A stretch of DNA of 64,000 nt from Panax quinquefolius (lineage: Eukaryota > Streptophyta > Magnoliopsida > Apiales > Araliaceae). The stretch is from the NCBI GenBank assembly GCA_020205615.1, contig CM035165.1, forward strand, positions 26,390,950-26,454,949, written 5' to 3'. Positions 48,718-60,671 of the stretch are shown one piece after another (within the stretch, counting starts at the first letter, position 1; each line of letters begins with the position of its first letter). Made by a program: the position numbers and the translations under genes. The notes under the pieces were generated by a model. That model had not been told where the DNA came from. It searched no databases and saw nothing but the letters and a program-made list of their open reading frames with translations.

Positions 48718-50592
48718 TGTTAGGTTTGTAATATTCATAACGCAATCAAATTGCATAAATTAAGCGGAAGCGTGTAAAATCAGAGTTTAAAAATTTACAA
48801 ACCATAAACCCGGATCACCCTTTATGCATAATTATTAATTAAACGAAAAGATAAAGAATAAAATCATACCCTTGAAGATCGAGCTTCCTCAGGTACAAGT
48901 TCACCTCCAAATCCTTTCGCGTTCAACTTGAATTCACCGGGGTTTTGTTCCTTCTTTTGATCAACGTTAGCCACCCAAATGTTTGGCCTCTAGAGGTGAT
49001 CCACCAAGGAAGAATAAAATTTAAGAAGAAGGGTTGGTTGGCTAAACCCTAGTTTTTCTATCTCTATAGAAAAAGTGTACTCCCAATAACTTGGAATTAT
49101 TACGTAGTTGTTAAAGTCAACAACCCATGTCACCCATAATAAGACTCCTCTTATTTATAGATGTGGGCAACCCACCTTAACAATTAAGGAATTGGTTTTA
49201 ATTAATTAATTCTTTTAATTAATTAAGCTCCCTAATCTTATTAGGGATAATTAATTAAACTCCTTTAACTAATTCTCCTTCCTAATCCAATTAGGAATAA
49301 ATGAGAGTACTTATATTAAATTAATTCTTAAACTCTTTTAGAAATTAAAATAATAATAATTGTAATAATATTAATAAGACTCCTCTTATTAATTTATATT
49401 TAATATTTCTAAAATATTAAATAATAAATATTAAGCTATTTAATTTATTCTATCACCATAGATTAAATTAAATATACATAACATATTATTACGATTATGC
49501 CATTTACTTCTTAAATAATTATTCTTCCTTTTATGGTGTGACCCTTTAGGTTCTCCATATTAAACCGGTTGTGAATAAATCAATTAGAACAATTCTAATC
49601 TTATTTAAATAAATAAATTAAATAATTAATTTATTTAAATAAATAATATTTATTCTACAATAGGGATAAGCCTCCCTAGCGATCAACGACTTTCCAGATA
49701 ATATAGATTTCAACATTAATCATAAAAGAACCTTTGAGTAAATAGTTATCGTACAATTCAATCCTTCCACCATACAATGTCCCAATTAAATATAAGACAT
49801 AGAATTACTGTCAAGTCTTATTTTATTTAATTATATGTATTTCGACTCTTAAATGCACAACTCCAAATAATGCAAATTAGAAACTTCTTTCTAATTTCAT
49901 TACGCCTTGTAACCAAGGACTACTGAGTTGTCATTTATCGAATCACATAGACATTTCTCTTCTTTTATTAGAAGTGGTAGATTCTTTATTGATCATACAT
50001 TATCTCCATGTACAACTTATTATACCCAAGCATACCCTTTGATATACCCTAAGGGTCTTAAGGAATAAGTCAAAGTATAACTCATCATACACAAGATACT
50101 ATGATGATCTCAAGTCCAAGGATCACTTGTACTACTATCACTACGAAATTCCTATTGACAGCAAATAAAACTCCATTAGGTATTCCTTAGCGAGCCACGC
50201 TCAATGAACTTATTCTCTAATAAGCACCTACATACTTGCTTTAGTGTCTCCACACAAATGATCATGAGATCAATCATCCTCATCCAATGAGCAAGTTAAC
50301 GTATGTACCAATCTATCCTGGATTCACTAATCCCCAATTTAGTAATCCAATGATTGGGAACTATTTTAGTTTTAAGCTTTCTAAGAATTTAGATCTCATT
50401 AGAATGATCATCATCATTATTCTAAAAGCATTGCTTAAAACTATGGGTTTATCACATATTATAAAACAAAGATCATGTAGATAATTAAAAGCCTTTAATA
50501 AATTAATACTTTTTATTAATAAATGAATAAGATTGTTACAAAGTATATGCTTTATCATCAAACATGATTGGCTTGTATGCATACTACTTTCA
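48718..50592 (-). repeat. Copia-type 3' LTR (left), 1,875 bp
   Basis: Plus-strand ends TGTTAGG...TACTTTCA. Only scattered differences from 56100-57980 are visible. Confidence 0.92.
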
Positions 50593-52130
50593 ATCTCCCA
50601 CTTGCACTAAAGCCAATCGTCATGGTATCTCATACTCTTCTTCTCTAAGTGACGATTATCCTGCCGCCATGGATAAGCTTTAGTTAATGGATATGTAATG
50701 TTGTTCTTGAGAGTCCACTATCTCTATAGTGATTTCCCATCTTTCAATGATTCTAATAATCAAATGAAAGTGCCACAACACATGTTTAGATCCAAGATGA
50801 GACTTGGGAACTATTCCTAGTTCTGTAATGAACTTTTAATCCAAACAATCAACTTGTAGCTTCATTTATAGCTATATACTTTGTCTTTATCACTAAACCA
50901 GCAACTCCTTGCTGTTTGGAACCTTTCCAATTCACTGCACCACTGTTCAAGATAACGCTTTACCTTAAAGTGGATTTTCTGTCATCTTGGTTTGTCTGAA
51001 AAACTTGAGTCTGTTAAGCCCTCTAGTTTTAATTCAGACCCACCATGTATGCTCACATCCTTAGTGCTGGTTATGAACTTTAAGATGTTTTTCACTGACT
51101 TATAGTGAACTTCTCCAGAATATGACTGATTAACATCAGGTCTCGTACATTTCATTGCATACATGATAGTCACTCATGCGACCTCTCTTTTTGGAGTCTA
51201 TGGGGACTATTAAGAGAGATACACTCCATGGCTCATCGACATGAGACATCTCTTGGAGTTTTCCATGCTAAACGACTTTAGCATCAAATGAATATACGTT
51301 CCTTGGGTTAAGTCGAGCATCCTCTTAAATCTATCTATATAGATTTATATCCCCAATTAAGATACTCTTCCCAAATCATTCATGGAGGAATGTTTAGACA
51401 ACTTTATCTTTACTGATTGTAGCATTGGTATGTTATTCCTCATCCGTAGTATATCAACATATAATACTAGAAATTTCACGACGCTCCCACTGACCCTTTT
51501 GTACACACTAGAATTCTTACCTCATCGTATGTAACTCTGGATCATCATCTTCTATGATGCGTACCTCATCATCATCATCCATGATGAATCCATACCTCCT
51601 AGGTATCTTCTTTGACTATTCCGATTTACGATTCTATTGTGGTACAATAGGTATATCTATAGGTTCCTCTTATTTGATTTATAGTGTTTTGTGGTTCTTG
51701 AACTCTTCAAGATCTATTATCCTCCCACTAGCCCTTCAATGATAAACACCTTTATCTTAGAAAGCGTTGTGTTTCATAACAAACACCTTTTGCTAAGTAG
51801 AATTATAGAACATATACCCTAAACTTACTTTAGGATGTCCCACAAATCAGTACATGTCAAATCTTGTCCCAAGCTTATCCTTTGAAACCGTTTCACATAA
51901 GTTGGACAACCCTTATCTTAACATACTTAAGATTAGGAATCCTCCCCGTCCATAACTTTTATGGAGTCTTGGGGCGGATTTTGAGGTTACCATTTTCGTG
52001 AGATATGCAAATGCATTTCTAGACATTATCCCGTAAGGATACCGGAATGTCGGTAAAGTCATTAAGGACCGCACTATGTCCAACAAGGTACGATTTTTCA
52101 TTCAAATACATCAATCAATTATTACGTGAT
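50593..52130 (-). pseudogene. Copia pol remnants (integrase, RT)
   Basis: 50982-51173 encodes MYAMKCTRPDVN...VKNILKFITSTKDVS...LEGLTDSSF, the end of copia RT and start of RNase H. 51913-52101 encodes KNRTLLDIVRSLM...NAFAYLTKMVTSKSAPRLHK, copia integrase. The order on the minus strand (integrase, then RT) is that of Ty1/copia. The sequence between them is shortened and full of stops; the YxDD box was not found. Confidence 0.8.
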
Positions 52131-52779
52131 CGGGATGTGTCCATTATGAGAAAACCATTTGAGATGATCTAGAAACTTATTGCACAAGTATTTATTCCTT
52201 GATCCAATCAAAGAATCTTAATACTTTGCCAATTTGTTTCATTTCTGAATTCTTTGAACCTTTCAAATAATTCACACTTGTATTTCAACAAATACACACA
52301 TTCAACTCTTTGAATGATCATCTCCTTTTCTTATACTAGTTTGTTCAATTTGCAAAATATATTTTTCATGTAAGTCAAGTACACAAAATCCATTAAGTAA
52401 TATTCCAGTTCTATACAAAACATTATTATTATAAATAGAACAACAATTGTTCTTAATTATAATACCAAAGTTTTCATTGTCCAACAATAAAATGGAAATA
52501 ATATTTCTAACAAGAACTGAAATACAATAACAACTTATTGACTTAATAGATTTTTCCGTAGGCATTGCTAAACTATAAGTTTCTATGGCTAATGCAAAGA
52601 ACCTTTTGCTTCATTTTCCACACATAGGATTACTTATATTTGTTTAGCTTTCTACTGCTTTGGTCCATTCATAAATCTATATTTATGATAACCAAAGTCA
52701 GATCCAATACCCAAGTAGAACCTCGACTTAAAGAAAAATTTATTTCAATCATGAACAAAAATCGTATTATAACCAAACT

Positions 52780-53480
52780 TCATTAAGCTTCTTTGGTTAG
52801 CCTCTGCAAGATGCTTCTCGCAGTTTCTTTCCAGTGTCCAGGCTTATAGCAGTGGAAGCAAACTCCTTTGCTATCCGTATCAGTTTTGTTCTTATTATCC
52901 TTTGTTTATGCCTTTTCTATATACCTTCTTAGAATCTTTCTTCTTTTCAGAAGATCCTTTGGCCCCTACCAGTAAGACATGGTCTTTCTTGGTTGGAAAG
53001 TGACTCTCAACATTTTTCAACATGTTAAGCAAATCAGTGAGACTGATATCTAGCTTGTTCATATGAAAGATTCACAACAATTGTGAAAGGAGTCCGGGAG
53101 TGAGTGCAAGATCAAATCTTGGCTCAACTCTCCATCCATGACAAAACCTGTTGTCCTAATTGATCAATCCAATTGATTATGTTAAGAACCTTTTGTCTGT
53201 ACTATAGTGCCATTGGCCATTCTAGATCGGAAGAGCTCCTTAGATATCTGATATCTATCAGTCCTACTTTCCTCACCATCAACTACTTGACGTGCAAGAA
53301 TATAGTAGGAGCATCCATAGTTTCATGTTGACGACCGAAGCTCAAGTACTCATGGATGCTAGAGCATGATGCATTGAGCCAATCTGTGCATCATTTTGCC
53401 ACTTTCTAAAAGTAGCAATGTCTTCCTCGGAGGCATTATGCGCAACCATTCTGCAGGGATAAAGCGATATGGACATAAGA
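52780..53480 (-). pseudogene. Copia gag remnant with decayed CCHC knuckle
   Basis: Minus strand near 52870-52800 reads GVCFHCYKPGHWKET, a CCHC zinc knuckle whose last cysteine is lost. Stretches to its right resemble gag but carry stops and frameshifts. The region is short for a copia gag. Confidence 0.6.
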
Positions 53481-53790
53481 TAGCTTTTTAGCTATGAGAA
53501 CTATTCTCAAATTCCTTAACCAATCCGTTTAATTCGGTCTGATTAATTTAGCATCTAATATGCTTCGCAGTGATAGTAATTTAGACATTGTAAAATTCTA
53601 TAGATGAATTTGTAATTAACAACATTTTAACATACATTCTTTTATTAATTACCAAAATAAATTAGGTCTTGTTTTAATTTGGTATCTCCCACTATTTTCT
53701 TCAAACTATATTACCCTCACTTATATAGTTCGGCAAAATCTAATTAAAGATTTGCTAGTGAGAATAAGGATCCCATTTCAAATGTATATA

Positions 53791-54090
53791 GCCTTGTGGT
53801 GACACAACAAACTATATATAAATAAATAGGTAGACAACTTTTGTCAATCACATCAACTATCAACGAACTCCTTGTATTTTGCTCTTTAGATTATTTTGAT
53901 CAAGTGGTGGCACATCCGAATCAAAATTATCCAAGTTAAGTCCGACCTAGCACTCTATATATTCAAAAAGAAAAATATCATCCTTGTGGTGACACAACAA
54001 AACAATATTGTTCAATTTTCTTTATAAGCATCAAATGTGATAAATTAACATCTTAAATACTTAATACTTGCCTTGTGGTGACACAACAAA
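53791..54090. repeat. Three dispersed copies of CCTTGTGGTGACACAACAAA
   Basis: The 20-bp motif occurs at about 53792, 53982 and 54071 with unrelated AT-rich sequence between. It lies between the gag remnant and the primer-binding site of the copia element. Confidence 0.85.
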
Positions 54091-54869
54091 CTCATATTAA
54101 ATATTTAATACTCTATTAATTTTATCATGCTAGAAAGCTGACGTTCGATATTCCAAATATCTTTGAACGCTTAGGACTTAATATAAAAATTGAGGGGTTT
54201 GTTATTAATTTGTCTCATCTTGTTTAGCGCATGCATTTATATATATATATAAAATACGCTATTATATTAATTAACATACGAAGCATGTTTGCATAATATA
54301 TAATATATATAGTATAAGCATGCACATATAGAATACTATATTCTACCCGGATTGATTATGGACTTTTATTCTAGTTTGGTTCACTAGAGCCACCAAGTGA
54401 ACCAAAAGGTCAAACCCTAGGGGTGCAAGAAATAATATTTAAATATAACTATTACATTTAAACCCGGCTCCATTAAAAGCAGGTCTTCAAGCGCTTTCTT
54501 TGTCTCTTGATCTCCAATTCTTCAAAATTAATTCTAACTATTCCTATTACAAAACTATTTAAAATAAATAAAAACCTTGATCAACAGTCAAGGGGAAGTA
54601 CATAGGAGAGAGATAGAATTTACATTAAGAAAAAATTAGAGAAGGCGAGTACACGCAGACCCCATTTAATAAAACCCATACATTCATGCATCCAACTAAA
54701 ATAAAATCCAATCGCATTGTCAATCGATAGTCCATAATCAATCCCATTTATTATCATACACATCACCATATGCATCAATAAATAACATTCATCTCATGAA
54801 TAATAAACATTTAATATATATATTGATATCATTTAATGGGCAAATTTAGTTAGTATAAAATCTAATTTT

Positions 54870-55620
54870 GAATCAAAATAAACTCCTTTATTTTAATCCA
54901 AATTTAAATCAAAATAAAACTATTTTATTTTAATTTATCCAATTTTGAATAAAATAAACTATTTTATTTTAATCAAAATTTTTAATCAAAATAAACTCCT
55001 TTATTTCAATTAATTATGGAATCCAATTCCATATATATATAAAAAAAAATTTAATTAAAATAAACTCTTTTATTTTAATTAATTATGGAATCCAATTCCA
55101 TGTAAAAAAAAATATATTAAAGGAAACACGGATTATATTTCCTATTCACAAATAAACTCTTTTATTTTGAATAATATGAAATCCTATTTCATATCTAAAT
55201 AAACTCCTTTATTTAAGGAAATACGGATTTTCTTTCCTATTCACAAATAAACTCCTTTATTTTGAATAATATGAAATCTTATTCCATATCTAAATAAACT
55301 CCTTTATTTAAGGAAAATAGGATTCTCTTTCCAATTCACAAATAAACTCCTTTTATTTTGAATAATATGAAATCCTATTTCATATCTAAATAAACTCCTT
55401 TATTTAAGGAAAGATGGATTTACTTCCCTATTCACAAATAAACTCCTTTATTTTAGGAAAAATAAAATCCAATTTCAACTCCAATTAGTTATCATGGAAT
55501 CCAATTCCAACTCTAATTAGTTAGCATGAAATTCTAATTTTAAAATTAAAATAAACTCTTTTATTTTAAGATTAAAATGAACTTTTTATTTTAAAATTAA
55601 AATAAACTTTATTTTAATTC
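54870..55620. repeat. AT-rich tandem array, about 95-bp unit
   Basis: Clear unit starts (ACAAATAAACTC) at 55148, 55242, 55338 and 55434. Each has TTTATTTTGAATAATATGAA and CTAAATAAACTCCTTTATTT followed by AAGGAAA. Shorter, more diverged units (AAAATAAACTCCTTTATTTT) extend to both sides. It lies in the leader of the copia element. Confidence 0.88.
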
Positions 55621-56085
55621 TAAAATTATTAAGAATAATATATATATAATTATTATTATATATATATCCGTGAGTCACATGGCACGAATTGGAAGAAACG
55701 GAAATCAGTTGGTGTGCTATTTTTCAATACCGTATATAATATATATCATATATATCATATATATATATAATGTATCCGGATATATATGTTATATCCGGTT
55801 TTGGTGCACTCCGTTCCTTGCTTTCTGTCTGAACTAGTGACCAGTACCACAATAATGCAATCTCTGAACTATTAACTTAAACTAATATGAGGCCTGCAGC
55901 TGGTAACCCACCCAAAAAAAATGATCATTTCTTCGAATTATATCCCATTTAAAATTTCGTGCGTTTTTTTTTTTTTTTTTTATTTATTTAAATTTTATAC
56001 AATAAAATTATGCCCAATTAAATTGTTCTAAACACATATCAATATAATATTAAATTAAAACAATTAATAATTCGCATAAAGGTTT

Positions 56086-56098
56086 GGCTCTGATGCCA
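56086..56098 (-). other. Copia primer-binding site, tRNA-Met type
   Basis: The plus strand GGCTCTGATGCCA reads TGGCATCAGAGCC on the minus strand, next to the right LTR. One base differs from TGGTATCAGAGCC. Confidence 0.85.
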
Positions 56099-56099
56099 C

Positions 56100-57980
56100 T
56101 GTTAGGTTTGTAATATTCATAACGCAATCAAATTGCATAAATTAAGCGGAAGCGTGTAAAATCAGAGTTTAAAAATTTACAAACCATAAACCCGGATCAC
56201 CCTTTATGCATAATTATTAATTAAACGAAAAGATAAAGAATAAAATCATACCCTTGAAGATCGAGCTTCCTCAGGTACAAGTTCACCTCCAAATCCTTTC
56301 GCGTTCAACTTGAATTCACCGGGGTTTTGTTCCTTCTTTTGATCAACGTTAGCCACCCAAATGTTTGGCCTCTAGAGGTGATCCACCAAGGAAGAATAAA
56401 ATTTAAGAAGAAGGGTTGGTTGGCTAAACCCTAGTTTTTCTATCTCTATAGAAAAAGTGTATTCCCAACAACTTGGAATTATTACGTAGTTGTTAAAGTC
56501 AACAACCCATGTCACCCATAATAAGACTCCTCTTATTTATAGATGTGGGCAACCCACCTTAACAATTAAGGAATTGGTTTTAATTAATTAATTCTTTTAA
56601 TTAATTAAGCTCCCTAATCTTATTAGGGATAATTAATTAAATTCCTTTAACTAATTCTCCTTCCTAATCCAATTAGGAATAAATGAGAGTACTTATATTA
56701 AATTAATTCTTAAACTCTTTTAGAAATTAAAATAATAATAATTGTAATAATATTAATAAGACTCCTCTTATTAATTTATATTTAATATTTCTAAAATATT
56801 AAATAATAAATATTAAGCTATTTAATTTATTCTATCACCATAGATTAAATTAAATATACATAACATATTATTACGATTATGCCATTTACTTCTTAAATAA
56901 TTATTCTTCCTTTTATGGTGTGACCCTTTAGGTTCTCCATATTAAACCTAGGTTGTGAATAAATCAATTAGAACAATTCTAATCTTATTTAAATAAATAA
57001 ATTAAATAATTAATTTATTTAAATAAATAATATTTATTCTACAATAGGATAAGCCTCCTAGCGATCAACGACTTTCCGGATAATATAGATTTCAACATTA
57101 ATCATAAAAGAACCTTTGAGTAAATAGTTACCGTACAATTCAATCCTTCCACCATACAATGTCCCAATTAAATATAAGACATGTAAATTCTCATCAAGTC
57201 TTATTTTATTTAATTATATGTATTTCGACTCTTAAATGCACAACTCCAAATAATGCAAATTAGAAACTTCTTTCTAATTTCATTCGCCTTTGGCCAAGGA
57301 CTCTTGAGTTGTCATTTATCGAATCACATAGGACATTTCTCTTCTTTTATTAGAAGTGGTAGATTCTTTATTGATCATACATTATCTCCATGTACAACTT
57401 ATTATACCCAAGCATACCTTTTTGATATACCCTAAGGGTCTTAAGGAATAAGTCAAAGTATAACTCATCATACACAAGATACTATGATGATCTCAAGTCC
57501 AAGGATCACTTGTACTACTATCACTACAGAATTCCTATTGACGAATGCACAAATAAAACTCCATTAGGTATTCCTTAGCGAGCCAATGCTCGATGAACTT
57601 ATTCTCTAATAAGCACCTACATACTTGCTTTAGTGTCTCCACACAAATGATCATGAGATCAATCATCCTCATCCAATGAGCAAGTTAACGTATGTACTCA
57701 ATCTATCCGGATTCACTAATCCCCAATTTAGTAATCCAATGATTGGGAACTATTTTAGTTTTAAGCTTTCTAAGAATTTAGATCTCATTAGAATGATCAT
57801 CATCATTATTCTAAAAGCATTGCTTAAAACTATGGGTTTATCACATATTATAAAACAGCATCATGTAGATAATTAAAAGCCTTTAATAAATTAATACTTT
57901 TTATTAATAAATGAATAAGATTGTTACAAAGTATATGCTTTATCATCAAACATGATTGGCTTGTATGCATACTACTTTCA
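56100..57980 (-). repeat. Copia-type 5' LTR (right), 1,881 bp
   Basis: Second LTR copy, same ends as 48718-50592, with small indels. Its right border touches the CTTTG duplication at 57981-57985. Confidence 0.92.
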
Positions 57981-59405
57981 CTTTGGTCACCGACTTCGGT
58001 TGCTCCTAACTTTGTATTGCTTCAATCTTTGCCAGGTCAACAGATACTCCATGTTTTGACACCACGTGCCCAAGGAATGCTACTTCCTCAAGCCAGAACT
58101 CGCATTTCTTCAGCTTGGAATATATCTTGTTTTCATGAAGCCTTTCAAGTATCAGCTTCAAATGGTGCTCATGATCTTCACGGCTTTTGGAATAGATGAG
58201 GATGTCATCAATAAAGACAACAACGAATCGATCCAAATATTCCTTGAATACTCGGTTCATCATATCCATGAAAGCGGCGGGGAGCATTAGTCAATCCAAA
58301 AGACATGACTAAGAATTCATAATGCCCGTCTGGAGTTACGAAGGCGCTTTTTAGAATATCCTCGGTTTTAATCTTGGTGATTGATGATATCCGAATCGAA
58401 GGTCAATCTTTGAAAAGAATTGTGCTCCTTGTACCTAGTCAAACAGGTCATCAATGCGAGGTAGCGGATACCTATTCTTGATGGTGACATGGTTCAATTC
58501 TTGGTAGTCAATACAAAGTCGCATACTCCCGTCTTTCTTTTTTACGAATAAAACAGGAGCACCCCAAGGAGATGTTCTAGGACGAATGAAATCGATGTCT
58601 AGTAACTCCTGTAGTTGGACTTTTAATTCCTGAAGTTCAATAGGAGCCATTCGATATGGGGTTTTCGAAATGGGTTTTGTAACCGGTTCAAGGTCAATAA
58701 AGAATTTAACATCACGTTCTGGGGGTAGACCGAGAAGTTCTTCAGGAAATACATCAGGAAATTCTCTAACAACAGAAATATTATTGAAATCTGACTTGTC
58801 TCTGTTCAATTACATAACATGGGCTAAGAAAGCTTGACATCCGTTTTTCAATAAACGAATAGCTTTGTGGCTTGATATGACAGTGACTGATTTTAGTGGT
58901 TTAGTTTCTTGAATTCGCATAACAGGTTGGTTAGGAATATGAAAACTAACAACCTTACGAAAATAATCAATTTTGGCATTATGAGTGGTTAACCAATCAA
59001 TTCCTAAAATCACATCAAAAGCAAGTATCTTTAAAGAGATAAGATTAACAGGTAATGTGACAGTGCCAACTTGGATCAAGCAAGATTTATAAACTGTAGA
59101 TGTAACGAAGGTTTCACCCAACGAAGTTTCAACAGATAAGTTAAAGTCCAATTTCTCCGGAGTCAAGTTTAAACGTTGAGCACAAGCAGGAGAGATAAAA
59201 GAATGGGTAGAATCGGTATCTAGTAAGGTATAAACTTCGCAAGAATTTATGATTAGCTTACCCGTGATCACCTCGTTTGGGTTCCTCATATTTTGGCCAG
59301 TCACGACAAACGCTCTTCCAGGAACCACTGATTTTGACTTATCCGGGATAGCTTTTGGAGTCACCATCCCCGCTGAACTTGGTTTTGCTACAGAACACTC
59401 TCGGG
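57981..59405 (-). pseudogene. Element A protease-reverse transcriptase (disrupted)
   Basis: 58810-59367 holds the protease (here LLDTDSTHSFIS, so the catalytic DTG reads DTD) and 58435-58809 the RT start ([14 protein letters not shown] linker, [20 protein letters not shown]). 58006-58287 holds [20 protein letters not shown] with [10 protein letters not shown]. Breaks lie near 58808 (stop) and 58290-58440 (frameshifts). The segment ends at the copia target duplication. Confidence 0.85.
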
Positions 59406-60484
59406 CTATATGACCCTCCTTTCCACAGTTATAACATACCTTGAATTATTGTGGGCAGTTTGGGATGATATGTCCCTCTTTCCCGCATTTATAACACACG
59501 ACCGGTGGTCGTTCTCCTCCCCTAGAAACAATTGATGCTGGTGTTGCTGCTGATGTCTTCCCATTATTGTTAAATCTCCTCTTTTTGAAATTTCCACTAG
59601 ACTCGCCTCTTCTATTATCATGGCCACGATTACCATCCGAGTAGTTATCGCTTTTATTCGTATTCTTCCCTCCTTGCTGGTTATCATTGCTCTGATGACT
59701 GCTGTCACCGGTATGACCCTGGTTGTGATCCCTCGGTTGAGTATACTCATTATCTCGCTCTAATAATTGAGCCCTATTGACAACATCTGAATACAAAGAA
59801 AATTTATGAGAGATAAGGTATTGACGAATCTCGGGTTTTAGACCTCTCAGAAACATCCGCGTCATACGTTCCTCATTCTTTACCAATTGAGGTGCAAACC
59901 TAGATAACTCATGAACTTAACCTCGTCTGAGACACCGTCATGTTGTTCTATTCTAGTCTAATAAACTCTACCTCCTTCATATGACGAATACTTTCAGGAA
60001 AGTACTTGTCATTGAATAGTTTTTGAAATCTTTCCCAAGACATGTTGAGTGCGGCTGGCTGGGTACGCTTCAAGGATTCCCACCAGTAATCTGCCTCTCC
60101 ACGGAACATAAAGGTGGCGAATGGAACCTTAAGTTCCTCCGTGAATCCCAAGACATCGAATATCTTGGTAATTTGCTTAACCCACATTTTTGCCTTAATC
60201 AGATCGGGCTTTCCCCAGATATCTGGTGGTCGTAACTCCTTGAACTGCTTGGTTGTGACAGACCGCGCGTTGCTATCACTTCCAACCGTATTTTGTACAC
60301 GAGTCTCCTTCGTCTGATTTTGCATGAACTGCAAAAAGCTCCTAAACATTCCATCATTCATCGTTTGCTTGGTAACGTTGTTTACAGGAGGAATATTGCC
60401 TTCCTGTTGCACGTTCTCCTGGTTTGTGACTAAAGGTTGTTCCACAGTCTCATACACTCCATTGTTAACGTTCTCAGCAGCCAT
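59406..60484 (-). pseudogene. Element A gag (disrupted)
   Basis: It starts MAAENVNNGVYETVEQ at 60484. The capsid part runs to about 59948 (MWVKQITKIFDVLG, MSWERFQKLFNDKYFP), a frameshift region follows near 59890-59947, then 59446-59886 with a knuckle CYKCGKEGHIIPNC ending at a stop. A second knuckle-like CYNCGKEGH lies near 59410-59440. It aligns throughout with the plus-strand gag at 33979-35052, but without that copy's early TAG. Confidence 0.88.
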
Positions 60485-60671
60485 TCTTAAATACTGCCAT
60501 AAAATAAGGGTTAATTAAACAAATTAACATATCACATAATATCCCTATATTATGATCGACCAACAAATAAGCTTAGATAGGACACACTAGCGAAGGATTT
60601 ACTCATCTCTACCCTCCTAGTTCTATTCCCCATCTCACTTGAGAGACCATATCCTAAGCTCTGATACCAAC
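60485..60671 (-). other. Element A leader and primer-binding site
   Basis: 187-bp leader between gag and the 5' LTR. The minus strand of 60653-60670 reads TTGGTATCAGAGCTTAGG, the tRNA-Met primer-binding site without the mismatch of the plus-strand element. Confidence 0.85.

Larger units (their letters stand above)
48718..57980 (-). mobile_element. Ty1/copia-type LTR retrotransposon, 9.26 kb, TSD CTTTG
   Basis: Left LTR 48718-50592 and right LTR 56100-57980 are flanked by CTTTG at 48713-48717 and 57981-57985. The PBS next to the right LTR (minus strand TGGCATCAGAGCC, about 56086-56098) and a purine-rich AGTGGGAGAT on the minus strand next to the left LTR (50593 on) fix the orientation as minus. 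Copia integrase precedes RT on the minus strand, as expected for Ty1/copia. Gag and pol are badly decayed although the LTRs stay very similar, so it probably moved as a non-autonomous element. It is inserted in the RT-RNase H region of Ty3 element A. Confidence 0.92.

Noticed and set aside
50287..50484. 65-codon ORF duplicated at 57676-57876
   Set aside because: The duplication is only because both lie in the copia LTRs; no domain and not conserved as protein beyond DNA identity.
53791..54090. CRISPR-like array
   Set aside because: Only three repeats with unequal spacers inside a plant retrotransposon.
60653..60670. tRNA gene at the tRNA-Met-like matches
   Set aside because: Only 12-18 bases complementary to a tRNA 3' end; these are primer-binding sites, with no cloverleaf.
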